A stretch of DNA of 59,553 nucleotides from Christensenella sp. UBA1242 (GTDB lineage: Bacteria; Bacillota; Clostridia; Christensenellales; UBA1242): the NCBI GenBank assembly GCA_002308915.1, contig DBWI01000028.1, positions 1 to 59,553 on the forward strand, given 5' to 3'. Within the stretch, counting starts at the first letter, position 1; the number at the start of each line of letters is the position of its first letter. Positions 16,236 to 25,626 of the stretch are shown in pieces. The notes beneath the pieces were generated by a model, which saw only the letters and a list, made by a program, of their open reading frames with translations, was not told the origin of the DNA and ran no database searches. Made by a program: the position numbers and the translations under genes.

Positions 16236-17702
16236 TTACTTCATGAGTGGGAACAACACAACATCCCTAACAGATTCTTGATCAAATAGTAATGTCATTA
16301 ATCTGTCAACACCAAAACCAAGTCCGCTGATTGGTGGCATTCCATGTTCCATAGCCAAGATGAAATCTTCATCAAGTTCCATAGCTTCATCATCACCATC
16401 AAGTTTTGCTTTTGCTTGATTTTCAAGTTCTTCTCTTTGAACAATTGGGTCAACAAGTTCGCTGTATGCTTTTGCAAGTTCATTACCCATACACAAGATT
16501 TGGAATGCATCTGTTATTCTTACATCTTTGTCGTTGTGTCTTGCAAGTGGCAACAAGCAAGCTGGATAATTGTATAAAATTGTTGGTTGAACAATGTTAA
16601 CTCTAATTTTACGTTTATAGATGTAGTCAATAACTCCACCAACGGTTTTTATTCCATCAAAATCATCTTCCTTAAACAAACCTGTTTCAACAACCTTTGC
16701 AACAAGTTCATCTCTTGTGTTTACTTCCAAGAAATCAAAACCGAGAATTTTTCTCATTTCTTCAACATAGTTTACTCTTGGCCAAACTTCTTTTGCAAAA
16801 TCAAGTGTAACTCCTTGATATTCAAGTTGCATACTGCCTTTAACTTCCATTAAAAGTTCTTGAATAAACTTTTTGTAGAATTTGATATTATCTTCAAAAT
16901 TCCAATATGAAGCGTACCACTCAACCATTGTAAATTCTTGCAAGTGTTGTGTGTCCATACCTTCGTTACGGAAACATTTTGCTACTTCATATACTCTATC
17001 AAAACCACCTGCAATAACTTGCTTTAGATATGTTTCTGGAGCTATACGCAAATTGCAATCTTTGTCAAGTGCATTGTGGTGTGTTAAAAATGGTCTTGCA
17101 GAAGCACCACAAACAGCAGATTGAAGAATTGGTGTTTCAACTTCCATAAAACCATTTCTGTTCAAAAATGTTCTAAGGAATGTTAAAACTTTACTTCTTC
17201 CAATAAATACTTCTCTTGCTGTTTCATTTGAAACCAAATCCAAATATCTTTGACGATATTTTGCTTCTTGGTCAACAAGTCCGTGGAATTTTTCTGGAAG
17301 TGGTCTTAATGCTTTGCTAAGCAAAGTAACTTGATGTGCTCTTACTGTAATTTCGCCTGTTTGTGTGTGATAAATTTCACCTGTAACACCAACAAAGTCA
17401 CCAATGTCTATCATCTTTTTGTAGAATTCATAACTTTCGGCATTAAGTTCGTTTACACCAACGCTAACTTGAATTTTTGCGTTTATATCTCTTAATTGCA
17501 TAAAGCCGAACTTACCCATTACTCTTCTAAACACCATTCTTCCGCAAACACTAACCATGCTTCCATCTGGTTGCTCTGTTGCATCTTTTATGGTGTGAGT
17601 TCTTTCAAATTTTTCTTTGTATACTACTTCTCCAGCATTTTTGAGATTATTGATTTTTTCCCTTCTAATATCAATTTCGCTAGATAATTGTTGTGTTTCC
17701 AT
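16236..17702 (-). CDS. lysS: Lysyl-tRNA synthetase, class II
   Basis: A 488-residue class II enzyme charging tRNA-Lys. The N-terminal OB-fold anticodon-binding domain covers about residues 45-150 (VCGRMVFRRVMGKFGFMQL). Catalytic motif 2 is seen in KCFRNEGMD and QEFTMVEWYASYW; motif 3 is GLGFGVDRLMTLLF near the C-terminus. AAGGAGAAAA precedes the ATG. It stands alone; its 3' side is occupied by the repeat block. Confidence 0.95.
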   Translation of the reverse strand: METQQLSSEIDIRREKINNLKNAGEVVYKEKFERTHTIKDATEQPDGSMVSVCGRMVFRRVMGKFGFMQLRDINAKIQVSVGVNELNAESYEFYKKMIDIGDFVGVTGEIYHTQTGEITVRAHQVTLLSKALRPLPEKFHGLVDQEAKYRQRYLDLVSNETAREVFIGRSKVLTFLRTFLNRNGFMEVETPILQSAVCGASARPFLTHHNALDKDCNLRIAPETYLKQVIAGGFDRVYEVAKCFRNEGMDTQHLQEFTMVEWYASYWNFEDNIKFYKKFIQELLMEVKGSMQLEYQGVTLDFAKEVWPRVNYVEEMRKILGFDFLEVNTRDELVAKVVETGLFKEDDFDGIKTVGGVIDYIYKRKIRVNIVQPTILYNYPACLLPLARHNDKDVRITDAFQILCMGNELAKAYSELVDPIVQREELENQAKAKLDGDDEAMELDEDFILAMEHGMPPISGLGFGVDRLMTLLFDQESVRDVVLFPLMK

Positions 17703-17765
17703 TTTTTCTCCTTAAAATTATAATGAATAATAACACATATAACACAACAAGTCAACCAAGATAAA

Positions 17766-18308
17766 TTATTTTAATTTTTTTGTGTAAATTTTTATGCCAT
17801 CAAATATCTTTTTTACATATGCTCTAGTTGATTGATATGGAATCTTTTTTAGAGTTTTGCCATCAATGGAATACTCGCTATCATTTAACCAATTCGAAAC
17901 AACTCCTTCACCAGCGTTATAAGCACAAAGAATTACTGTTGTGTCTTCAAACTTGTTTGTTAAGTATCTAAGATAGAAAGTCCCAAAACTAATATTGTAT
18001 TCTGCATCAAAAAGTTTTTCTTCGCTATACTCAATTCCAAGTTGCTCAGCAATCCACTTGGCTGTTTTTGGCATAAGTTGCATTAACCCTTTTGCTCCAC
18101 GATTTGACACTGCATTTGTGTTAAATCCACTCTCTGCATTAATTAAACTTGCAACAAGTTCTTTTTGCAAATTATACTCATTTGAGTATACTATTATCTC
18201 ATTCTTATAGTTGATTGGATACAAGAAATATATTATTGCAATATAACAATAAATAACAAAAACAAATACTGCAGCAATAAAAATTAGTGCTTTTGACTGC
18301 TTTTTCAT
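17766..18308 (-). CDS. Membrane-anchored lytic transglycosylase (SLT domain)
   Basis: About 180 residues: one N-terminal transmembrane helix (residues 8-30) then an extracellular SLT/goose-lysozyme-like domain. Landmarks are INAESGFNTNAVS with catalytic Glu59, GAKGLMQLMPKTA, and CAYNAGEGVVSNWL. It should cleave peptidoglycan glycan strands with 1,6-anhydro formation. The ATG at 18308 is preferred; the longer open frame would run through the hairpin at 18380-18435. The Shine-Dalgarno is weak. It may support wall turnover or surface-protein export. Confidence 0.88.
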   Translation of the reverse strand: MKKQSKALIFIAAVFVFVIYCYIAIIYFLYPINYKNEIIVYSNEYNLQKELVASLINAESGFNTNAVSNRGAKGLMQLMPKTAKWIAEQLGIEYSEEKLFDAEYNISFGTFYLRYLTNKFEDTTVILCAYNAGEGVVSNWLNDSEYSIDGKTLKKIPYQSTRAYVKKIFDGIKIYTKKLK

Positions 18309-18379
18309 GGTATTATTATATGAAAAACATACAAAAAATATAAAAAACAAAAAAATATCACCCAATAACTTTGTTTCTA

Positions 18380-18435
18380 CATAGCTTTGCCACACGGTCA
18401 TTTGGGAAACCAAACTCGTGCGTGACAAAACTATG
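18380..18435. repeat. Hairpin element of the AGGCTC repeat family
   Basis: CATAG / CTATG, TTTG / CAAA, CAC / GTG and TTTGG-GAAA-CCAAA nest into one long interrupted hairpin with a GAAA loop. On the minus strand it is preceded by AAAAACAAAAAAATAGCC and GAGCGAGGCTC, and followed by AACAAAGTTATT, the same flanks as at 16060-16215. No gene is seen in 18309-18495. Confidence 0.65.
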
Positions 18436-18495
18436 AGAGCCTCGCTCTTGTGGCTATTTTTTTGTTTTTGATTTATTCTAAAATGTAAAATTGAA

Positions 18496-18528
18496 TAAAA
18501 AAATAGTCTCTCAAATGAGAAACTATTT
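18496..18528 (-). terminator. Intrinsic terminator of the 18544 gene
   Basis: AAATAGTCTCTCA and TGAGAAACTATTT pair around AA; T residues follow on the minus strand. Confidence 0.8.
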
Positions 18529-18543
18529 TATCCCAAATTAGTT

Positions 18544-19026
18544 CTACTTTCTATTAGCCAAAAGACCAGCTAATCCAGCAACTAATGCGCCAGCCATCAT
18601 AAGATAGAATCCTACTGCTGGTTTAACATAAAAAGTATTTAAATCTTTGTATTGTACATTTGTTGTGAGTACTGCATACAAAACACCAAGAACAAGTGCA
18701 AGAACTGTTACACACAAAATTACAAGAGCCAAAACTTTTAATAATTTTGCATAGTTGAACTTACCAATCTTGAATGTATCAAGGCAAAATACAACAACAT
18801 ATAATGCAACCAAAACAAGATTAACGAGCATAAGTATTTCGCATATTGTTCCCATTGCTGCATAGTCAAGACCATCTTTGTTAGCAAAGATGCCAACACC
18901 GCCACTGAATCCAAGTGCTGCTTCTGTCCAAAGTGAAAGACAAATACCAACAACAAGTAAAACAAGGCCAACGACAACAAGACAATTAAATACTAAACCC
19001 AAGTTATTACTTTTCTTTTTTGCCAT
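18544..19026 (-). CDS. Four-helix membrane protein of unknown function
   Basis: A protein of about 160 residues with a basic start (MAKKKSNN) and four hydrophobic helices at roughly residues 8-30, 52-80, 92-118 and 133-155. Gly-rich loops (GFSGGVGIFANKDG) lie outside the helices. I do not recognise a family; the layout recalls small tetraspan proteins common in Clostridia. The ATG at 19026 follows AAGGAGGGAAAA. It has its own terminator. Confidence 0.75.
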   Translation of the reverse strand: MAKKKSNNLGLVFNCLVVVGLVLLVVGICLSLWTEAALGFSGGVGIFANKDGLDYAAMGTICEILMLVNLVLVALYVVVFCLDTFKIGKFNYAKLLKVLALVILCVTVLALVLGVLYAVLTTNVQYKDLNTFYVKPAVGFYLMMAGALVAGLAGLLANRK

Positions 19027-19106
19027 TTTTCCCTCCTTATATCTATGATATAACATTTGAAAAAATATAGCAAATGAATATTACTTTTTATGTGCTAAAA
19101 AGTAAC

Positions 19107-19144
19107 AAAAAGCCCCGGAGGTTGCGATCCCCCGGAGCCTTTTA
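19107..19144. terminator. GC-rich bidirectional-looking terminator
   Basis: AAAAGCCCCGGAGG and CCCCCGGAGCCTTTT pair around TTGCGAT. On the minus strand it overlaps the stop codon of the nuclease gene (19142) and is followed by TTTTTGTTAC. It is unusually GC-rich for this window. Confidence 0.75.
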
Positions 19145-20917
19145 TTCCCAAATATCTAACTTATCTATAATAAATTTTAAATTTTTTAATATTCCGTTAC
19201 ATGTCTCATCAAATATGCATGATAAAACAAAAACTTTCCTATTGTTTGAAGTATAATATAGCTGTTTAATTATTTTATCAATAGTGTATTTATTTTTAAA
19301 AACATCAAAAGTTTTTATTTCCATAATGGAATTTTTATCACTTAGATCACATAAACCAAATGATTTGTTGTTATTAGAAAAAATCAATTCTTGCGAAAAA
19401 ACATTTTCACCATTAAAAATATTTTCTTTAATAAAATCAATTAAAGGAGTTATTTCATTCATTAAAACCTTACTAACAGAATTAATATCATCAATAAGTT
19501 CTTTTTCTTCTTTAGTCGCTTTTGTAGTTGCCAACTTAAGTGTTCCATCTGTTTCTTGTGTTATAGGAATGGTATGATAACTACTTTCAATACTGCCAAT
19601 ATGTTTTAAACCTCTCTTATTTGCAACTAAGAATTCATTGTTATCACATTTTTTTACATCTAATAATGTATTAATAATATGCTCTATCTCAATTCCTGAT
19701 ATATTTGTATCAAATTTTTTTATCTTTTTAATCAAGTTTTGAGGCAAGAAAAATTCGTATATTGTATTTTTACTATAATGAAGATCTTTTAATTTTATAT
19801 TAGCTATATCTTGCAAATTTGCATAGTTAATTAAATATGTAATAGGAACTTTGTAATCCATTGAATATTGATAAACATGCTCGTTGATTATAACCAATGG
19901 ATTATTGCAAATATTTTTAAATAATTTCCATTCTAAAATACAATCATTCAAACTAGTATGAATATCACTTACCCCATTAATACCTAACAACTGACACATA
20001 GCATCTTTTGTAACTTCACCCGAAGCATATGAAGCAATAAAATCTTTTATATTTTTAAAATTAAGTTTATCCCACCCCTGTATACCATGTCTTATAAAAT
20101 AGTGGTTTAAACAATCATAATCAAACTTACTACCACTATATGATAAAATTGTACGATTATTTAAGTTAAAAAAATCGATTATCTGATCAAATTCTTCTTG
20201 TGTAATCGGACTCTTACCTATTAAATCAATATCTTTTATTCCATGTAAATAACTATTTACAACAACTGGTTGCAATTCATTTGGCAAAAATCTATTATAT
20301 GCAACATCTTTATATGGATCATAAATCGATATAGATAAGACATCATCATTTGCACTTCTTAGCCCATTAGTCTCAATGTCAAGAACTACATGTTCTTTAG
20401 CCAATTGTTTATTAGCCTCTTTTTCTATATTAACAATGTTCGATTTTATATCAACAAATTCACTTAAAGGCGCAGTATACTCATTTTCAAATTTAGGGAG
20501 TGTCTTGAATATATATTTTTTATTTTTTAATAGTTCTTTGTATCTTTGTGGAAGTTTTTTAGATTTAGGATGTTTAAGTATCTCTTGAGTTAAATCATTT
20601 AGTTCACGATCTAAGCAAGAGTATTCCTCTTTACCATCCCTTATCGCTACATAAATATTCGAAACAGAATAAATAGGTACTGTTCCATAATTTTTAAATT
20701 TGTATTTATAAATTACCTTTATTAGTAAATTTTGGGTCAATTTATAATAGACATCATTTATTAAATAATAAAATATAAATTGATGTTTTTTAAAAGGCTC
20801 TTTAATATTATCCAAATTATTATTATCATTACAATCACGCAAGAAATTGCTTATTTCATAAAACTCGCGACAAGATATCTGTTTTACAAGTGGATCTTTA
20901 AATAATTTCTTTTTCAT
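19142..20917 (-). CDS. DEDDh exonuclease fused to a PD-(D/E)XK-like nuclease domain
   Basis: A 591-residue protein. Residues 1-165 are an unknown Lys/Asn-rich region. Residues about 174-335 form a DnaQ-like exonuclease: VVLDIETNG (Asp180, Glu182), SGSKFDYDCL (Asp266/268), and DIHTSLNDCILEW (His320, Asp325), i.e. DEDDh. Residues 340-500 are unrecognised. Near residues 519-560, SFGLCDLSDKNSIMEIKTF gives D524-x(8)-E533-x-K535, the PD-(D/E)XK catalytic pattern, followed by a QLYYTSNN helix typical of that fold. The gene seems richer in AT and in ATA codons than its neighbours and lacks a Shine-Dalgarno, which suggests transfer. It stands alone between terminators. A defence or DNA-processing role is plausible but unproven. 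Confidence 0.8.
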   Translation of the reverse strand: MKKKLFKDPLVKQISCREFYEISNFLRDCNDNNNLDNIKEPFKKHQFIFYYLINDVYYKLTQNLLIKVIYKYKFKNYGTVPIYSVSNIYVAIRDGKEEYSCLDRELNDLTQEILKHPKSKKLPQRYKELLKNKKYIFKTLPKFENEYTAPLSEFVDIKSNIVNIEKEANKQLAKEHVVLDIETNGLRSANDDVLSISIYDPYKDVAYNRFLPNELQPVVVNSYLHGIKDIDLIGKSPITQEEFDQIIDFFNLNNRTILSYSGSKFDYDCLNHYFIRHGIQGWDKLNFKNIKDFIASYASGEVTKDAMCQLLGINGVSDIHTSLNDCILEWKLFKNICNNPLVIINEHVYQYSMDYKVPITYLINYANLQDIANIKLKDLHYSKNTIYEFFLPQNLIKKIKKFDTNISGIEIEHIINTLLDVKKCDNNEFLVANKRGLKHIGSIESSYHTIPITQETDGTLKLATTKATKEEKELIDDINSVSKVLMNEITPLIDFIKENIFNGENVFSQELIFSNNNKSFGLCDLSDKNSIMEIKTFDVFKNKYTIDKIIKQLYYTSNNRKVFVLSCIFDETCNGILKNLKFIIDKLDIWE

Positions 20918-21000
20918 AGTTATATTTTATCATAATAATTTTTATTTGTAATCAAAATTATTAACAATAACAAATAATCTTCTTAAAAATAAAACAAGCA

Positions 21001-21040
21001 AAAAAAATGATTCTATCAATTAAGATAAAACCATTTTTTT
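21001..21040 (-). terminator. Intrinsic terminator of the parE-parC operon
   Basis: On the minus strand ATGGTTTTATC and GATAGAATCAT pair around an AT loop and are followed by eight T residues. Confidence 0.75.
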
Positions 21041-21054
21041 ACAATATTAATAAA

Positions 21055-23502
21055 CTACACCTTATACTCATATACGCAAGCAATCTTATCACGAGTATTT
21101 TGCTTGCCCTTGCCAAGACGAGAATCATATACAATTTGTCTTGGTGTGATGTTGATTAGTGAACTATCTGTTTGAATTGCAAGGTTTGGTGGAACAATTC
21201 CAAATTTACCAAACACAACTGTTCCAACATTGTCTGGATTTACTACTCTTAGACCTTTGCGATATCTTGACATAACTTCAAATTCGCCAATTGGTACATT
21301 TTTGAGATATCCTTTGTTTGTTACAACTGTTAAAGCACCTGATTCCATGACTTGTGCTGCAAATACAACTTCGTCACCGTCATCAAGGTTGATTCCCTTA
21401 ACACCACCTGTTACTCTTCCTGTTACTGGAATGTCATCATTCTCAAAGTTAAGCACCATTCCACGCTTGCTCATCATAAGAATTGTTTTTGACTTGTCAA
21501 ATCTTTCAACACCAACTACTCTGTCGGTATCTTTAAGTTTGATTGCTTGATAACAACTCTTTGCAATAAAGTATTCACCAAGAGAAGTCTTTTTTACCAT
21601 TCCTTCTTTTGTAAAGAAGATTACTTCTTCTTTTGACATCATATCTACATCATCAATAATTCTTAAATCAACAATTTTTTCATCACTCTTAAAGTTTTTG
21701 TCAAATGATTGAATTGTTTGACCACGGTCTCTCCACTTACCTTCTTGAATGTTGTTTAGATTAATCTTTACACAATTTCCAAGGTTTGTGAATGCCAATG
21801 CTTGTTGACTTGATAATGCGTTTTGAAGAACAACATAAACATCGTTTAGACTTGATGTTGATGTGAATTCACGTTGTGCAAGATTGTAATTCTTGAGTGG
21901 AATTGCTTTGATTGTTCCAGCTGCTGTTACTCCAACAACAATTTCACGTGCAAATGCTTCAACTTCATCAATTGGCTCTTCTGTTGCAACTTCTGCCTTT
22001 GTGTTAATTAAAGACTTTCTTGGCTGTTTGAAGCGCTTTTTGATTTCAGTTAATTCTTCTTTTACAACATTGTATTGTAATCTCTTTGAATTGTATATTT
22101 GAGTTAATTCTTCTATTTTAACTTTAAGCTCTGCAAGTTCTTGCTCTAGTTTTGTTATTTCCAAGTTAACAAGTCTTGCTAGTCTCATATCCAATATTGC
22201 TTGTGCTTGTTTTTCACTTAATACAAATCTATCACGAAGTCTTTGCTTTGCTTCTGAAGTGTTTGCTGATTTTTTAATTATTTTTACTACTTCATCAATA
22301 TTACGGATTGCAACCAAAAGTCCTTCAATAATATGAGCTCTATCTTTGCAAGCATCAAGGTCAAATTTGGTTCTTCTGTGAATAATTTCTCTTTGATACT
22401 CAACATAATAACCAATAATCTCCAAAAGTCCCATTTGTTTTGGCTTACCATCTGCAATTGCGACCATATTGATACCAAAACTTGCTTGCATCCCTGTTGA
22501 TTTGTAAAGATAGTCAAGTATTGCTTTTGCATTGCCTTCTTTACGCAATCTGATTACTGCACGCATACCATGTTTGTCTGATTCATCACGAATTTCACTT
22601 ATTGCTGACAATTTGTCTTTGTTTGTTTCTTTTAGTTCTGCAATCTTTTGAAGAAGTGCAACTTTGTTTGTTTGATAAGGAAGTTCTGTGATTACAATTG
22701 ATTGTTTGTCTCCTTCTGTCTCTATGTGAACAGTTGCACGAATTGTAATCTTTCCTTTTCCTGTTTCGTATGCTTTTACAAGGTCTTCACCAACGATTAG
22801 TTGTCCACCTGTTGGAAAGTCTGGTGCCTTGATATATTTCATCATTTCATCAAGCTTGATGCTTGGTTTGTTGATGTATGCAATTACGCCATCACATACT
22901 TCTGCAAAGTTGTGTGGTGGAATGTTTGTTGCAACACCAACGGCAATACCAGATGCACCATTAACAAGCAAGTTTGGAAACCTGCCTGGAAGCATGTCTG
23001 GTTCCTTTAGTGTATCATCAAAGTTAAAACTCCAATGAACTGTATTCTTTTCTAGGTCACGAAGCATTTCCATTGCAAGTGGTGCAAGTCTTGCTTCTGT
23101 GTAACGCATTGCAGCAGCACTGTCGCCGTCAATTGAACCAAAGTTACCATGACCATCAACAAGAACTTCACTCATACTAAAAGGTTGTGCCATTCTTACC
23201 ATTGCATCATAAACAGAACTATCGCCGTGTGGATGATATTTACCCATACAATCACCAACAATTCTTGCTGATTTACGATATTGTTTGTCTGGCTCTAACC
23301 CTAGCTCAAGCATTGAATACAAAATTCTTCTTTGAACTGGCTTTAATCCATCTTCAACTCTTGGAAGTGCTCTGTCCATAACAACGTGTTCTGTGTATGG
23401 AATCATTGAGTCATGCAACACTTCTTCCATTGACTTATAGATTATTTCTCTGCCTTTGTTACTATTTTCTACATTTTCTATATTATTTGATTTCTTTTCC
23501 AC
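21055..23502 (-). CDS. parC: Type IIA topoisomerase A subunit, probably topoisomerase IV ParC
   Basis: An 815-residue DNA-cleaving subunit. ALPRVEDGLKPVQRRILY, KYHPHGDSSVYDAMVRM and AAAMRYTEARL (active-site Tyr about 125) are the type IIA core. The coiled-coil arm (about residues 420-490) and a C-terminal beta-pinwheel follow. I see no GyrA box (QRRGGKG) in the pinwheel; the matching place reads LAQREFTS. The form ALPRVEDGLKPV is typical of clostridial ParC-type proteins. Both points favour topoisomerase IV (decatenation) over gyrase. It lies 37 bases downstream of its B subunit, with no dnaA or recF nearby. Confidence 0.8.
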   Translation of the reverse strand: MEKKSNNIENVENSNKGREIIYKSMEEVLHDSMIPYTEHVVMDRALPRVEDGLKPVQRRILYSMLELGLEPDKQYRKSARIVGDCMGKYHPHGDSSVYDAMVRMAQPFSMSEVLVDGHGNFGSIDGDSAAAMRYTEARLAPLAMEMLRDLEKNTVHWSFNFDDTLKEPDMLPGRFPNLLVNGASGIAVGVATNIPPHNFAEVCDGVIAYINKPSIKLDEMMKYIKAPDFPTGGQLIVGEDLVKAYETGKGKITIRATVHIETEGDKQSIVITELPYQTNKVALLQKIAELKETNKDKLSAISEIRDESDKHGMRAVIRLRKEGNAKAILDYLYKSTGMQASFGINMVAIADGKPKQMGLLEIIGYYVEYQREIIHRRTKFDLDACKDRAHIIEGLLVAIRNIDEVVKIIKKSANTSEAKQRLRDRFVLSEKQAQAILDMRLARLVNLEITKLEQELAELKVKIEELTQIYNSKRLQYNVVKEELTEIKKRFKQPRKSLINTKAEVATEEPIDEVEAFAREIVVGVTAAGTIKAIPLKNYNLAQREFTSTSSLNDVYVVLQNALSSQQALAFTNLGNCVKINLNNIQEGKWRDRGQTIQSFDKNFKSDEKIVDLRIIDDVDMMSKEEVIFFTKEGMVKKTSLGEYFIAKSCYQAIKLKDTDRVVGVERFDKSKTILMMSKRGMVLNFENDDIPVTGRVTGGVKGINLDDGDEVVFAAQVMESGALTVVTNKGYLKNVPIGEFEVMSRYRKGLRVVNPDNVGTVVFGKFGIVPPNLAIQTDSSLINITPRQIVYDSRLGKGKQNTRDKIACVYEYKV

Positions 23503-23539
23503 TTTTTATTCCTTGATTTTATTTTACTAATGAATTATT

Positions 23540-25486
23540 TTAATCCATAAATTCTTCGTTAAACTTATCTTCTCTATTGAAATTTGCATGAAGTGCAATG
23601 TATGCCTTTCTTGCATCAATATTATCGCCCATCCAAGTTGTTACCATTTTTTCTGCTTCTGCAGCATCATCTATTGTTACTTGAACTAATGTTCTTTTGT
23701 CTGGATCCATTGTTGTTTCCCATAGTTGTTCTGGATTCATTTCACCAAGACCTTTGTAACGTTGGATTTGATAACCTTTACCTGCTCTTTCTATTGCTGC
23801 AGGAAGTTCATAATCTGAATAAACATATTCTGAATAACCTTTTTTGAATACACGATAAAGTGGTGGTAATCCAATATACACATGTCCATCCATAATAAGA
23901 TTACGCATATATCTAAAGAAGAAAGTAAGCAAGATTGCTCTGATATGTCCACCATCTTGGTCGGCATCGGAAAGAATTATTACTTTGTGATATCTTAGAT
24001 TTTCACCATTATAATCTTCACCAATACCAGTTTCGAGTGCACTGATGATTGTTCTTATTTCTTCATTGCCAAGTACTTGGTCAATACGCTTTTTCTCTGC
24101 GTTAAGTGGCTTTCCTTTGAGTGGCAAAATTGCTTGAAACATTCTGTCTCTGCCTTGTTTTGCACTACCACCAGCAGAATCACCTTCGACTATAAAGAGT
24201 TCACTCTTTTCACCTTTTTTTGATGTGCAAGCAGCAAGCTTTCCAACAAGATTAAAGTTGTCTGCATTTTTTGTTGCTCTTGAAATCTCTTTTGCTCTTT
24301 TTGCTGCTTCCCTTGTTTTTGCTGCAGCTTTTGCTTTGTCTAGAACAACTGTTGCAAATTTTTCATAATCTTTGTTATCAAGTAATTTTGTTATCTCTTG
24401 AATTGTTAAACGCTCAACTTCTGTTTTTGCTTCTGGATTGCCTAATTTGGTCTTTGTTTGGCCTTCAAACTCAACATTGTGCATCTTTACTGCAATAACA
24501 CAAGTGATACCTTCTCTAAAATCTTCACCAAGGAAGTTTTGCTCTTTATCTTTAAGATATCCACTTGAACGAGCATAATCATTGAATACCTTTGTCCAAG
24601 CTGACTTGAAACCTGTTTCGTGAGTTCCACCTTCGGTTGTTGGAATGTTGTTTACATAACTGAATGTGTTTTCGGTGTAACTATCTGTATATTCAATTGC
24701 AACTTCCAACTTAACAATATCGCTCTCGGCGCTAAAATACATTGGAGTTGAGAATAGTTTTGTTTTGCCTTCATCGATGTATTCAATAAAGTCCTTTATT
24801 CCACCTTCATAATGATATGCAACATGCAAATCTTGTCTTAGGTCTGTTAATTCAATTTTTAGACCTTTGTTCAAAAATGCAAGTTCTTTTATTCTTTTGT
24901 TGATTGTTTCAAAATTGAAAACAATATCTCCAAACATTCTCTTGTCTGGAAGGAATGTTACAACTGTTCCTTTTTGTTTTGTTGGTCCAACGTCTTCTAG
25001 TTCACCAAGTGGAACACCACTCTTGAGCTTTCCGTTAATCTCACGGCTAGAAAACTCCATGTAGTATTTTCTGCCGTTTTTGTGAACTTCAACCTTGAGC
25101 CATTCACTAAGTGCGTTTGTTACAGAAGCACCAACACCGTGAAGACCACCAGAATAACTATAACTCTTGTTATTAAACTTTCCACCAGCATGGAGTTGTG
25201 TGAATACAACTTCAACACCAGACTTTTTGAGTGTTGGATGCAAATCAACAGGAATTCCACGACCATTATCTGTTACAGTTGCACTACCATCTTTGTTTAG
25301 TGTTATTGTAATTGTGTCTCCATAACCATTTGAAATTTCATCAATACTGTTATCTACAATTTCCCATAGTAAGTGATGAAATCCTTTTGGACCTGTTGTT
25401 CCAATGTACATACCAGGACGAAGTCTTACTGCATCAAGTCCTTCGAGTACAACGATGTCTTTTGAATCATAAGTATTATTTGCCAT
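23540..25486 (-). CDS. parE: Type IIA topoisomerase B subunit, probably topoisomerase IV ParE
   Basis: A 648-residue ATPase subunit. GHKL ATP-binding motifs are EIVDNSIDEISNG, VTDNGRGIPVD and SGGLHGVGASVTNAL. The TOPRIM domain has FIVEGDSAGGSAKQGRD and LSDADQDGGHIR, and the C-terminus QRYKGLGEMNPEQLWETTMDP. This set is shared by GyrB and ParE; the linked A subunit without a GyrA box favours ParE. It is the first gene of a two-gene operon and is divergent from murG. Confidence 0.82.
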   Translation of the reverse strand: MANNTYDSKDIVVLEGLDAVRLRPGMYIGTTGPKGFHHLLWEIVDNSIDEISNGYGDTITITLNKDGSATVTDNGRGIPVDLHPTLKKSGVEVVFTQLHAGGKFNNKSYSYSGGLHGVGASVTNALSEWLKVEVHKNGRKYYMEFSSREINGKLKSGVPLGELEDVGPTKQKGTVVTFLPDKRMFGDIVFNFETINKRIKELAFLNKGLKIELTDLRQDLHVAYHYEGGIKDFIEYIDEGKTKLFSTPMYFSAESDIVKLEVAIEYTDSYTENTFSYVNNIPTTEGGTHETGFKSAWTKVFNDYARSSGYLKDKEQNFLGEDFREGITCVIAVKMHNVEFEGQTKTKLGNPEAKTEVERLTIQEITKLLDNKDYEKFATVVLDKAKAAAKTREAAKRAKEISRATKNADNFNLVGKLAACTSKKGEKSELFIVEGDSAGGSAKQGRDRMFQAILPLKGKPLNAEKKRIDQVLGNEEIRTIISALETGIGEDYNGENLRYHKVIILSDADQDGGHIRAILLTFFFRYMRNLIMDGHVYIGLPPLYRVFKKGYSEYVYSDYELPAAIERAGKGYQIQRYKGLGEMNPEQLWETTMDPDKRTLVQVTIDDAAEAEKMVTTWMGDNIDARKAYIALHANFNREDKFNEEFMD

Positions 25487-25626
25487 TTATTTCCCCTAAA
25501 AAAATTTCCTAATATAGAATAAAATAATTTTTTTAAAATGTAAAGTTAAAAACTAACTTTTATTACGTAATTTATTTTTGCTATATTTTTATTATTTAAT
25601 ACATACACTAATAAAAAGTGAGAGTT

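Noticed and set aside
19107..19144. GC-rich hairpin as an attachment site or mobile-element end
   Set aside because: It has T runs at the right place for a terminator and no matching copy was seen near the other end of the nuclease gene.
21055..25486. Gyrase (gyrB-gyrA) as name for the topoisomerase pair
   Set aside because: No GyrA box seen and the A subunit has clostridial ParC-type motifs; gyrase is not fully excluded.
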